In this document: in pieces, positions 25,011-33,182 of the stretch
Layout of the letters: each line of letters opens with the position of its first letter
How positions within the stretch are numbered: position 1 is the first letter of the stretch
Assembly: GCF_029590555.1 (NCBI RefSeq)
Contig: NZ_CP081001.1
Coordinates: 62,001-126,000 of the forward strand
Length of the DNA: 64,000 nucleotides
Origin: Sphingobium sp. V4
GTDB taxonomy: Bacteria; Pseudomonadota; Alphaproteobacteria; Sphingomonadales; Sphingomonadaceae
Reading direction: 5' to 3'
The notes under the pieces: model-generated
What the model was told of the DNA's origin: nothing
The model's database searches: none
The model's input: the letters and a program-made list of their open reading frames with translations, nothing else
Program-made: the position numbers and the translations under genes

Positions 25011-25549
25011 GCGGTGGGGCGGCCGAGAGCCGGAACCGTCCGCGCCGCCTCTTCGGGCGCGATGCCCGGTGGCGGCGCAGCGGCCACCTGTTCCTCCCCC
25101 CGCATGATCCGCCCCGCGCGCTTGATCGCGCCCCGGAGCCGGGGATAGATGCCGCAGCGGCAGATATTGGTGATCGCGGCGTCAATCTCCTCGTCGCTCG
25201 GATCGTTGGTCCGGCGCAGCAGCACCGACGCGGCCATGATCATGCCGGGGATGCAATAGCCGCATTGCGACACATTGTCGGCGGCGAATGCCTGTTGCAG
25301 CGGATGGCCGCGATCGGGCGAAAGCGCCTCGATCGTGGTGACGAAGCGCCCCTCGGTCTTGCCGATCGACACCTGGCAGGCGCGTATCGCCTCGCCATCG
25401 ATGTCGACCGTGCAGGCGCCGCAGTCGCCGGTGCCGCAGCCATATTTGGTGCCGGTGAGGTTGGAGGCATCGCGCAGCGCCCAGAGCAGGGGCGTGTCCG
25501 GGTCCATCCGATATTGCACCGGCCGGTCGTTGACGGTGAATTTGGTCAC
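24995..25549 (-). CDS. (2Fe-2S) small subunit of a molybdenum hydroxylase, IorA-like
   Basis: This 184-residue protein resembles the small iron-sulfur subunit of isoquinoline 1-oxidoreductase-type molybdenum hydroxylases. The ferredoxin-type cluster motif is YGCGTGDCGACTV with the fourth cysteine in IRACQ. The second cluster motif is CGYCIPG plus ICRCGIYPR. In the family it passes electrons from a molybdopterin-binding large subunit. No large subunit is adjacent, which is unusual. The C-terminal 30 residues after EEQVAAAPPP are low complexity. Its start overlaps the stop of the upstream DUF2721 gene by 4 bases. Confidence 0.85.
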   Translation of the reverse strand: MTKFTVNDRPVQYRMDPDTPLLWALRDASNLTGTKYGCGTGDCGACTVDIDGEAIRACQVSIGKTEGRFVTTIEALSPDRGHPLQQAFAADNVSQCGYCIPGMIMAASVLLRRTNDPSDEEIDAAITNICRCGIYPRLRGAIKRAGRIMRGEEQVAAAPPPGIAPEEAARTVPALGRPTAQPKR

Positions 25550-26031
25550 GCCGCCTCTTCCTCCTCCACCTTGTGGTAGAGGACTTCGTTGCGGATATGG
25601 ATGGTGCGCGAGGCGAGCCGGATTTCCTGGATGAAGGTGGCGAAGGCGCCCGCCTGCAACAGCATGGCCAGGCTGAACAGGATTGCGATCGGCGTGCCGA
25701 GATGGGCGCCGAACAGATTGCCCGCGAACAGCAGGATGACGACCAGGCAGACCGCGCAGGCCGATGCAACCGACAGGAAGATGGCGGCATTGACCACGCT
25801 CATCCGCCGGTCGAGCACGCGGATCTCGCTCACCATCCGGTCATGCTCCTTGCCCCGGGTGGTGAGCACCAGCTCCTCCACCGCGCGGGCGCGATCGATG
25901 ATCCGCGCCAGGCGGCTGACGCAGACATTCAGGAAGGCGCCGATGCCCGCCAGCAGGAAGACCGGTGCGAGCGCCAGCTGGATCGTCTGTGCGACCTGCG
26001 AGACTTGGGGGAGGGCGGGGATCATGGTCAT
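25546..26031 (-). CDS. DUF2721 family membrane protein
   Basis: This 161-residue integral membrane protein of the DUF2721 family has three likely transmembrane helices, at about residues 15-35, 75-98 and 102-125. The conserved loop between them reads RLARIIDRARAVEEL, and the family motif ASRTIHIRNEVLY lies near the C-terminus. The function is unknown. The start is ATG 26031 or 26025. Its stop overlaps the start of the 2Fe-2S gene, so the two are translationally coupled. Confidence 0.8.
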   Translation of the reverse strand: MTMIPALPQVSQVAQTIQLALAPVFLLAGIGAFLNVCVSRLARIIDRARAVEELVLTTRGKEHDRMVSEIRVLDRRMSVVNAAIFLSVASACAVCLVVILLFAGNLFGAHLGTPIAILFSLAMLLQAGAFATFIQEIRLASRTIHIRNEVLYHKVEEEEAA

Positions 26032-26107
26032 CCCCGCTTCCCTACCAACCAGCGGATCAGGAGAAAAGTGGCGATGCCGTGCCCGCCCGTCCGGTCCGGT
26101 CGATAGT

Positions 26108-27319
26108 TCAGGCCACGCCCTTGGACGAAGGGGTGTTGATGCCCATGGACTTGAGATACTGCTTGATGTTGCGCGCCGCCTGGCGCAGCCGCTGTTCATT
26201 CTCGACCATGGCGATCCGCACGAAGCCCTCGCCATCCTCGCCATAGCCCACCCCCGGCGCGACCGCGACCTTGGCGTGGGTCAGGAGCTGCTTGGAAAAT
26301 TCCAGGCTGCCCATCTCTTTCAGCGCGGGCGGCAACGGTGCCCAGCAGAACATCGACGCGCGCGCCGGCGGAATGTCCCAGCCCGCCCGGCCGAAGCTTT
26401 CGACCAGCACGTCGCGGCGCTTGTGGTAGAGCTGCCGGTTCTTCTCGACGATGTCCTGCGGGCCGTTCAGCGCGGCGCAGGCCGCTGCCTGGATCGGGGT
26501 GAAGGCGCCATAGTCGAGATAGGATTTCACCCGCGTCATCGCCGCGATCAGCTTCCTGTTGCCGACCGCGAAACCCATGCGCCAGCCGGCCATGCTGTAG
26601 GTCTTGCTGAGCGAGGTGAATTCGATCGCGACATCCTTGGCGCCCGGCACCTGGAGGATGGAGGGCGTCGGGTTGCCGTCGAAATAGAGTTCGGAATAGG
26701 CGAGGTCGGACAGGATCCAGACCTTGTTCTCCTTCGCCCAGGCGACCAGCCTTTCGTAGAAGGCGAGGTCGACCGTCTCCGCCGTCGGGTTGGACGGATA
26801 GTTCACCACCAGGATCGACGGGCGTGGCACGGTGAAGGCCATGGCGCGATCGAGTGAACGAAAATAATTCTCGTCCGGCGTGGTCGGCACCGACCGGATG
26901 GTCGCGCCCGCGATGATGAAGCCGAAGGTGTGGATCGGATAACTGGGGTTGGGGGCCAGCACCACGTCGCCCGGCTCGGTGATCGCGGTGGCGAGGCTGG
27001 CGAGGCCTTCCTTCGACCCCATGGTCACGACGACCTCGGTTTCGGGGTCGATGTCCACGCCGAAGCGGCGACCATAATAGTTGGCCTGCGCCTTGCGAAG
27101 GCCGGGGATGCCACGCGACTGGGAATAGCCGTGGGCGCTCGGCTTCTGCGCGACCTCGATCAGTTTCGCGATCACATGGTCGGGCGGCGGCAGGTCGGGA
27201 TTGCCCATGCCCAGATCTATAATATCCTCCCCCGCGGCGCGGGCCGCGGCCCGCATCGCGTTCACTTCGGCGATGACATAGGGCGGCAGGCGCTTCATGC
27301 GGTAGAATTCTTCGGACAT
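26108..27319 (-). CDS. pyridoxal-phosphate aminotransferase, AlaC-like
   Basis: This 403-residue fold-type I aminotransferase is closest to AlaC-like alanine transaminases (alanine from pyruvate and glutamate). It shows IIDLGMGNPDLPPP near the N-terminus, the NYPSNPTAE cofactor loop, LSDLAYSELYF, the PLP-binding lysine in SLSKTYSMAGWRMGF, and the C-terminal FVRIAMVENEQRLRQA arginine motif. ATG 27319 is chosen over the longer frame, which has no conserved sequence. It is divergent from phaC across 143 bp. The substrate assignment is from family likeness. Confidence 0.88.
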   Translation of the reverse strand: MSEEFYRMKRLPPYVIAEVNAMRAAARAAGEDIIDLGMGNPDLPPPDHVIAKLIEVAQKPSAHGYSQSRGIPGLRKAQANYYGRRFGVDIDPETEVVVTMGSKEGLASLATAITEPGDVVLAPNPSYPIHTFGFIIAGATIRSVPTTPDENYFRSLDRAMAFTVPRPSILVVNYPSNPTAETVDLAFYERLVAWAKENKVWILSDLAYSELYFDGNPTPSILQVPGAKDVAIEFTSLSKTYSMAGWRMGFAVGNRKLIAAMTRVKSYLDYGAFTPIQAAACAALNGPQDIVEKNRQLYHKRRDVLVESFGRAGWDIPPARASMFCWAPLPPALKEMGSLEFSKQLLTHAKVAVAPGVGYGEDGEGFVRIAMVENEQRLRQAARNIKQYLKSMGINTPSSKGVA

Positions 27320-27462
27320 TATTGGGGCTTTCCTGAAAGCTCTCTGTAGGGAATAGTGCGTGACGCGCCGCTGACGTGTCACAATCTGGCTATAACCCGC
27401 CAATCTGTGACGCGCCAGTGAAAGCCGCGCCCACGGACGATGCCAGGAAGAGGAAGGTGGCC

Positions 27463-29202
27463 ATGCAGAACGCCGACATCATGGAGCCCCATCTGCCCAC
27501 TCTGGAAGAGATGCAGCAATGGACCCAGGTGATCGGCCGCGCCCAGCAATTGATGCTGGAGCAGGCGGCGGGCACCACCGGCCAGACCCTGCCCTTCGAC
27601 CCGGCGATCGTCGCCCGCATCCAGACCAGCTTCGCGGACGAGGGCATGGCCTTGTGGCGGCGCTTCCTCGATTCGGGCGGACTGCTGCGCAGCCAGCCGG
27701 CGCCGGCGCCGGCGACCAGCCCCGCTTCGCGCAAGGATAGGCGGTTTGCCGACCCGGCCTGGACCGAACATCCCTTCTACGACCTGATCCGGCAAAGCTA
27801 TCTGCTGCTGTCCGACTATCTCATGAAGATGGCTGACGCGGTCGACGGGGTGGACCCGAAGCAGAAGGCCAAGCTGCGCTTCGCCACCACCGGCCTGCTC
27901 GACGCGATCGCGCCCAGCAATTTCCCCTTCACCAACCCGCAGGTCGTGCAGAAGACGATCGAGAGCGGGGGCGAGAATCTGGTCAAGGGTCTCAAGCATA
28001 TGCTCGCCGACCTGGAGAAGGGCCAGCTCACCCATACCGATGGCACCCAGTTCGAGCTGGGGCGCAACATCGCCGCGACGCCGGGCAAAGTGATCCACGA
28101 AACCCCGCTCTACCAGCTGATCCATTATGCACCCACGACGGACGCGGTGCTGGAGACGCCGCTCATCATCTTCCCGCCATGGATCAACCGCTTCTACATT
28201 CTCGACCTTTCGCCCGAAAAAAGCTTCGTCAAATGGGCGGTGGACCAGGGGATCAGCGTCTTCCTGGTGTCCTGGAAGTCGGCCGATGCGTCGATGAAGG
28301 ATCTGGTCTGGGACGATTATATCCTGAAGGGGCAGGTGGACGCGATCGACACGGTGCGCGACCTGCTGAAGGTGAAGAGCGTCCACACGATCGGCTATTG
28401 CGTGGCCGGGACCACGCTGGCCGCGACGCTGGCGTTGCTCGCGGCGCGGGGTGAGGCGGACAAGGTGGCCAGCGCGACCTTCTTCACGGCGCAGGTCGAT
28501 TTCAGCCAGGCCGGCGACCTGGCCCTGTTCGTCGATGACGAGCAGATGAAGATGGTCGAGCAACTGTCATCCAAGGGCTTTTTGGACGGGCGCTATATGG
28601 CGGCGACCTTCAACCTGCTGCGCGGTCGCGACCTGATCTGGAGCTATGTCGTCAACAATTATCTGCTCGGCATGGATTATCCGCCCTTCGACCTCCTCTA
28701 CTGGAACGGCGACACCACCAACCTGCCGGCGCGCTGGCATCGGGATTATCTGACGCAGCTCTATCGCGACAATCTGCTGGTGGTTCCGGGCGCGATCAGC
28801 ATCGACGGCACGCCGATCGACCTGACCAGGATCATGACCCCGGCCTATGTCCAGGCCGGCAAGGAGGATCATATCGCGCCGCTGGAAAGCGTGTGGCAGC
28901 TGACCCGGAACCTGTCCGGGCCGATCCGCTTCCTGCTCGCCGGTTCGGGCCATATCGCGGGCGTCATCAACCCGCCCGCGGCGATGAAATATCAATATTG
29001 GGCCTGTGACGAGGCGCAGCCGACGCTGGAAGCCTTCCTGGCGGGTGCGAAGGAGACGAAGGGCAGCTGGTGGCCCGACTGGCGCGGCTGGATCGAGGGA
29101 CTCGATTCGCGGACGGTGCCGGTGAAGGGCGCGCGCGTGCCGGGCAAGGGCCGGTTCAAGGCGGTCGAGGATGCGCCGGGACGTTACGTTAAGGCGCGTT
29201 AA
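27463..29202 (+). CDS. phaC: class I poly(R)-hydroxyalkanoic acid synthase
   Basis: This 579-residue polymerase joins (R)-3-hydroxyacyl-CoA units into polyhydroxyalkanoate on storage granules. The N-terminal domain is followed by an alpha/beta-hydrolase core. The lipase-box-like motif is IGYCVAGTTLA with catalytic Cys313; Asp469 in QAGKEDHIAP and His497 in GSGHIAGVINPP complete the triad. The length and sequence fit class I (single-subunit, short-chain monomers). ATG 27463 has AGGAAGG upstream; an in-frame GTG at 27376 would add 29 residues of poor quality. The phasin gene follows after 140 bp. Confidence 0.93.
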   Translation: MQNADIMEPHLPTLEEMQQWTQVIGRAQQLMLEQAAGTTGQTLPFDPAIVARIQTSFADEGMALWRRFLDSGGLLRSQPAPAPATSPASRKDRRFADPAWTEHPFYDLIRQSYLLLSDYLMKMADAVDGVDPKQKAKLRFATTGLLDAIAPSNFPFTNPQVVQKTIESGGENLVKGLKHMLADLEKGQLTHTDGTQFELGRNIAATPGKVIHETPLYQLIHYAPTTDAVLETPLIIFPPWINRFYILDLSPEKSFVKWAVDQGISVFLVSWKSADASMKDLVWDDYILKGQVDAIDTVRDLLKVKSVHTIGYCVAGTTLAATLALLAARGEADKVASATFFTAQVDFSQAGDLALFVDDEQMKMVEQLSSKGFLDGRYMAATFNLLRGRDLIWSYVVNNYLLGMDYPPFDLLYWNGDTTNLPARWHRDYLTQLYRDNLLVVPGAISIDGTPIDLTRIMTPAYVQAGKEDHIAPLESVWQLTRNLSGPIRFLLAGSGHIAGVINPPAAMKYQYWACDEAQPTLEAFLAGAKETKGSWWPDWRGWIEGLDSRTVPVKGARVPGKGRFKAVEDAPGRYVKAR

Positions 29203-29264
29203 CTCCTTCTAATCCTGCCTTTGCGACAGGGCGCCGGAGTCTTGCGGCGGGTCGTGGATGGCAG

Positions 29265-29330
29265 TTTTGTTGCACTGCACAATAAGTGTTGCATTGGACT
29301 TGCGATCGCTATATTGTGCACTGCAACAAA
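29265..29330 (+). promoter_or_regulatory. phasin promoter with two inverted PhaR-like operator sites
   Basis: Two 18-base boxes, 29267-29284 and 29312-29329, are inverted copies of each other with one mismatch at the centre, and each contains TTGTTGCACTGCA or its complement. Their centres are 45 bp apart. Between them a -35-like TTGCAT (29289-29294) lies 17 bp from TATTGT (29312-29317), which falls inside the second box. TGCA-rich sites of this type upstream of phasin genes are the operators of the repressor PhaR in other alphaproteobacteria. Repressor control is inference here. Confidence 0.7.
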
Positions 29331-29342
29331 CGGAGGATGGTC

Positions 29343-30281
29343 ATGGCCGATACCCCGAAGACCCCGAGGAACACACCGCGCAGCAAGGCCGGTACGACGA
29401 CATTGTCGGCGACCGAGGCGCTCAAGGCTGCGGAAGCGGCGATCGGCGTTGAACCCGTCAAGAAGAAGCCTGCCCCCAAGCCCGCGCCCCGCAAGGTCGC
29501 GACAGCGAGCGTGAAGCCGGTGGACAGCAATCCGCAGGATAATGTGCCGCCCGTCGACACCAACCCTCAGGACAGCGTGAAGCCGATCGACGTCAATCCG
29601 TCGGGTCAGCCCGCCGAGCCGGAGGCAATGCCGGTCGATCCGGTGGCCGTCATCGCCGCCACCACCGCCGTCGATGCTGCGCCCGAGCCGGAGCCTGCGG
29701 CCGAGACGCCGGCGCCCGTCATGGCGCCGACCGTGACCGAACCCGAAATTACAGAGAGCCTGGCCAAGGCCGAAACCATCGCGACCCAGCCGCTGCCCGC
29801 CACAGAAGGAACCAAGATCATGAACGACGTCATCGAAACCGGAAAGAAGTTCGCCGAGGAAACCAAGGCCAAGTTCGAAACCGCCTATGCCGATTTCAAC
29901 GAGAAGGCCAAGGCCAATGTCGAGAAGTCGACCAAGGCGATCGAGGAACTGAGCGACATCGCCAAGGGCAATGTCGAGGCGCTGGTCGAATCCGGCAAGA
30001 TCGCCGCCAAGGGCATGGAATCGCTGGGCCAGGAAGCCGTCGACTATGGTCGCAAGAGCTTCGAGAAGGCGACGACCTCGTTCAAGACCTTCTCGACGGT
30101 CAAGACCCCGACCGAATTCTTCCAGTTGCAGAGCCAGCTCCTCTCGAGCAGCTTCGACGAATTCACCAAGGAAGCCGCCAAGAGCAGCGAAGCGCTCATG
30201 AAGCTGGCCGGTGATGTCGCCCAGCCGCTGACGGCGCGCGTGACCCTGGTCACCGACAAGGTGAAGTCGCTCGCCGCCTGA
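29343..30281 (+). CDS. phasin family protein with long N-terminal extension
   Basis: This 312-residue protein coats polyhydroxyalkanoate granules. The C-terminal half (from about residue 160, MNDVIETGKKFAEE onward) is a typical phasin domain of amphipathic helices, with VKTPTEFFQLQSQLLSSSFDEF as the family signature. The N-terminal half is disordered, Pro/Ala/Lys-rich, with three repeats of the type VDxNPQD (around residues 60-90). GGAGG 7 bases before ATG 29343 sets the start. An internal ATG at 29820, preceded by GAAGGA, would give a 153-residue classical phasin. A terminator follows at 30311. Confidence 0.88.
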   Translation: MADTPKTPRNTPRSKAGTTTLSATEALKAAEAAIGVEPVKKKPAPKPAPRKVATASVKPVDSNPQDNVPPVDTNPQDSVKPIDVNPSGQPAEPEAMPVDPVAVIAATTAVDAAPEPEPAAETPAPVMAPTVTEPEITESLAKAETIATQPLPATEGTKIMNDVIETGKKFAEETKAKFETAYADFNEKAKANVEKSTKAIEELSDIAKGNVEALVESGKIAAKGMESLGQEAVDYGRKSFEKATTSFKTFSTVKTPTEFFQLQSQLLSSSFDEFTKEAAKSSEALMKLAGDVAQPLTARVTLVTDKVKSLAA

Positions 30282-30310
30282 GGCGTCCCGACCCCCGGAC
30301 TATAGCGCGA

Positions 30311-30344
30311 GGGCGCCCCTTCCACCGGGAAGGGGCGCCCTTTG
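30311..30344 (+). terminator. intrinsic terminator after the phasin gene
   Basis: A perfect 13-bp GC-rich stem (30311-30323 with 30328-30340) with a 4-base loop ACCG is followed by TTT, 30 bases after the phasin stop. Confidence 0.75.
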
Positions 30345-30469
30345 CATGAGGGCGATGCGCTCCGTGGCGCGCCGAGTGGCCACAGCGACCCCTTGCCATG
30401 ACCGGACGAATCGCCATATCCTGCTTCATCATGAACAATGTCACCACCGCATCGGCGTGGTCCGTGAAG

Positions 30470-30808
30470 ATGGCGGGCCGGGATCAGGACGATCAGGGCG
30501 AGGGACCGGGCGGCCCCAGCGTCGGCATCGCGACCCGTACCCGCACGCGCACCAAGAAGCCGTCCCTCTACAAGGTGTTGATGCTGAACGACGACTATAC
30601 GCCGATGGAATTCGTTGTGCATGTCCTGCAGAGCTTTTTCCGCATGGACATGGAGGAAGCCACCCGGGTGATGCTCCATGTCCATCAACGCGGCGTCGGC
30701 GTCTGCGGCATCTTCAGCTACGAAGTGGCCGAGACGAAGGTCAACCAGGTGATGGATTTCGCCCGGCAGAACCAGCATCCGTTGCAGTGCACGCTGGAGA
30801 AGGCGTGA
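30470..30808 (+). CDS. clpS: ATP-dependent Clp protease adaptor ClpS
   Basis: This protein of about 112 residues delivers N-degron substrates to ClpAP. The core is [25 protein letters not shown], followed by the [25 protein letters not shown] segment, whose methionine and Asp/His residues form the N-degron pocket. It ends [27 protein letters not shown]. No clear ribosome binding site decides between ATG 30470, 30431 and 30398; I prefer 30470 because homologues begin with a short acidic tail before TRTRTKK. A terminator-like AT-rich hairpin follows. ClpA is not in this window. Confidence 0.9.
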   Translation: MAGRDQDDQGEGPGGPSVGIATRTRTRTKKPSLYKVLMLNDDYTPMEFVVHVLQSFFRMDMEEATRVMLHVHQRGVGVCGIFSYEVAETKVNQVMDFARQNQHPLQCTLEKA

Positions 30809-30847
30809 CGCCCTGCCCGCGTCGACCGGTCGAAAGCCTGTGTAGCG

Positions 30848-30891
30848 CTTATATTTCATCTCATTACATGACTGAAATATAAGGTTTTTTT
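30848..30891 (+). terminator. AT-rich hairpin with T run after clpS
   Basis: A perfect 11-bp stem CTTATATTTCA (30848-30858) with its complement at 30873-30883, a 14-base loop and then GTTTTTTT lies 40 bases after clpS. The AT-rich stem is unusual for this GC-rich genome but the layout is that of an intrinsic terminator. Confidence 0.65.
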
Positions 30892-30941
30892 ATAAATTCA
30901 TCGCATGATGTCCCTGCCAACATGAAGTGGGGACTTCAAGC

Positions 30942-31550
30942 ATGACCAGCATATCCAATAATTATGGCATGGCGATGCCGCCATCGCCGCGCGCGATGAT
31001 GGATCGTCGCATCGACGCCGCCGTGGAGGCGGGATCGCTCTCCGAAGTGGACGGCGACGCCCTGGAAACCGCGCTCGATTCGATCGACAGCGCGCTGTCT
31101 TCCACGGCGAGCGACGGCACGTCGCGGCTCGATCCGTCCGAGATGCAGGACCGGATCGAGTCGCTGATCGAGGAACAGGTTTCGGCGGGCACGCTGACGG
31201 AGGAACAGGCGACGCAGCTCCAGAGCTTTTTCGCGCAAGGGCCAGGGGGCGGTTCCGGCACCGATGCTGCCAGCAGCGATGGCGGCATGGCGGTCGAAGG
31301 CATGGGCGGGATCGGTGGTACCGGCGCGATGCGTGGCCCGCCGCCCGGACCGCCGCCGTCCGGCAGCGCGAGCGAGGACAGCAGCGGTTCGACCGACAGC
31401 AGCGATAGCGCCAGCGCCACCGAGCAGCTCGATTCGATCATCGCCTTTCTGGAAAATCTGCGATCGAGCCTGACGCAGTCGCTCTACGGCGGCACGGCAA
31501 CGAGCACCGACAGCAGCAACAGCGGGCTGGTCGTCGACAGCCTGGCCTGA
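30942..31550 (+). CDS. hypothetical protein with paired helical repeats
   Basis: This 202-residue protein has no signal peptide or membrane segment. Two similar helical units are visible: RIDAAVEAGSLSEVDGDALETAL near residues 22-45 and RIESLIEEQVSAGTLTEEQATQL near 73-95, both built as helix, AG-x-L-(T/S)-E, helix. A glycine/methionine stretch and a proline run (PPPGPPPSG) precede a serine/aspartate-rich tail and a final helix AIIAFLENLRSSL-like segment. I do not recognise the family. It is preceded by an AT-rich stretch that could hold its promoter. Low-complexity composition distinguishes it from its neighbours. Confidence 0.6.
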   Translation: MTSISNNYGMAMPPSPRAMMDRRIDAAVEAGSLSEVDGDALETALDSIDSALSSTASDGTSRLDPSEMQDRIESLIEEQVSAGTLTEEQATQLQSFFAQGPGGGSGTDAASSDGGMAVEGMGGIGGTGAMRGPPPGPPPSGSASEDSSGSTDSSDSASATEQLDSIIAFLENLRSSLTQSLYGGTATSTDSSNSGLVVDSLA

Positions 31551-31658
31551 TCCTGACGTCACCGGGGACGGGTGACGGAGCCGGCGGGGCTTCGCCGTCC
31601 CGCCGGCATCGCCTTTAGATGCTTCCCTTGCCCGACGGCGCGTCCTACATCTGCGCCG

Positions 31659-33182
31659 GTGAGCGAGGAGAGCCAAGCCGCCATCCATGATCTGGCCGTC
31701 ATCGGCGGCGGGGTGAATGGTTGCGGGATCGCCCGCGACGCGGCGGGGCGGGGCGCCAGCGTGCTGCTGCTGGAGCGGGGCGACTTGGCGCAGGGCACAT
31801 CCTCCGCCTCCACCAAGCTGATCCATGGCGGGCTGCGTTATCTGGAGCATGGTGCGTTCGCACTGGTGCGCGAGGCGCTGTCGGAGCGCGAGCGGCTGTG
31901 GCGGATCGCCCCACACATCATCCATCCCATGCGCTTCGTCCTGCCTTGGACCAGGGGGCTGCGGCCGCGCTGGATGCTGCGGCTCGGCCTGTTCCTCTAC
32001 GATCATATCGGCGGCCGCCGCGCGCTGCCCGCGACCGAGGCGATAGACCTGCGCCATCATGTGGCGGGCGCGCCGCTCAAGCCCGGCTTCGGCCCCGCCT
32101 ATTGCTATTCGGACGGCTGGGTCGATGACGCCCGGCTGGTGATCCTCAATGCGCGCGATGCGGCCGACCGGGGCGCGGACATCCGCACGCGGACCGAGGT
32201 GACGGGGCTGGCGCGTGCCGATCATGGCTGGATCATCGACGCGCGGACCGGCGATGGCGCCCCGCTGCGTTTTCGTGCGCGGGCGCTTGTCAACGCGGCC
32301 GGGCCGTCTGTGCTGGCGCTGATGTGCATGGCTCGTGGGAGGGGCGACGGCCGGATGCGGCTGGTGCGCGGGTCGCATATCGTCGTGCCGCGCCTGTTCG
32401 ATCACGGCTTCGCCTATTTTTTCCAGCTGCCCGACGGGCGCATCTTCTTCGCCATTCCCTATGAGCGCGACTTCACCCTGATCGGCACCACCGACCGCGA
32501 CCATGATGGCGGGCTGGACCATGTCGCGGCCAGTCCCGATGAGATCGCCTATCTGTGCGCGGGCGCGAACCGCTATTTCGCCCGGTCGATCACACCGGCC
32601 GATGTCGTGTGGAGTTATGCCGGAGTGCGGCCGCTGATCGATGACGGGTCGACCCGGCCCGAGGCGGCGACGCGCGGCTATCGGCTGGAACTGGAGGGGG
32701 ACGCGGACGGTGAAGCGCCGCTGCTCCATGTGCTGGGCGGCAAGATCACAACCTATCGCCATCTCGCGGAGGAAGCGGTGGCGCTGCTCCAGCCGCATCT
32801 GCCCATGCTGCAAGGCGGCGACTGGACGGCCGACGCGCCGCTGCCGGGCGGCGATTTCGCGACGGCGGGACTTGCCGATCTGATCGCGGGGCTGGCGCGC
32901 GACTATCCCTTCCTCGACGCGGCGAGCGCCGACCGCATCGGCCGGGCCTATGGCACGCGGGCGCGCGACTGGCTGGGCGAGGCGCGCGGCATGGCCGATC
33001 TGGGTGTCCATTTCGGTGTCGGGCTGACCGAGGCCGAAGTCGCCTATCTGGTGGCGCGCGAATGGGCGCGAACGACCGAGGACATCGTCTGGAGAAGGAC
33101 CAAATTGGGCCTGCGGCTGAATGCGGCGCAGCTCGCCGCGCTCGACGCATGGCTGAAGGAGAGGCAATGGGCGAACGCATGA
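31659..33182 (+). CDS. glpD: glycerol-3-phosphate dehydrogenase, aerobic
   Basis: This 507-residue FAD-dependent enzyme oxidises glycerol-3-phosphate to dihydroxyacetone phosphate at the inner membrane, passing electrons to quinone. The N-terminal dinucleotide-binding motif is LAVIGGGVNGCGIARDAAGRG, followed by the family stretch GTSSASTKLIHGGLRYLE. The segments IPYERDFTLIGTTDRDH, VVWSYAGVRPL and GGKITTYRHLAEEAV confirm GlpD. The start appears to be GTG 31659; no in-frame ATG gives a full FAD fold. glpK starts 16 bases before this gene ends, so the pair is coupled for glycerol use. Confidence 0.93.
   Translation: MSEESQAAIHDLAVIGGGVNGCGIARDAAGRGASVLLLERGDLAQGTSSASTKLIHGGLRYLEHGAFALVREALSERERLWRIAPHIIHPMRFVLPWTRGLRPRWMLRLGLFLYDHIGGRRALPATEAIDLRHHVAGAPLKPGFGPAYCYSDGWVDDARLVILNARDAADRGADIRTRTEVTGLARADHGWIIDARTGDGAPLRFRARALVNAAGPSVLALMCMARGRGDGRMRLVRGSHIVVPRLFDHGFAYFFQLPDGRIFFAIPYERDFTLIGTTDRDHDGGLDHVAASPDEIAYLCAGANRYFARSITPADVVWSYAGVRPLIDDGSTRPEAATRGYRLELEGDADGEAPLLHVLGGKITTYRHLAEEAVALLQPHLPMLQGGDWTADAPLPGGDFATAGLADLIAGLARDYPFLDAASADRIGRAYGTRARDWLGEARGMADLGVHFGVGLTEAEVAYLVAREWARTTEDIVWRRTKLGLRLNAAQLAALDAWLKERQWANA

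Noticed and set aside
25550..26860. plus-strand frames opposite the DUF2721 and aminotransferase genes
   Set aside because: Shadow frames of genes with clear motifs on the minus strand.
30936..33167. 743-residue minus-strand frame opposite glpD and the hypothetical gene
   Set aside because: Antisense to glpD with no recognisable family; arginine/proline/histidine-rich composition typical of shadow frames.
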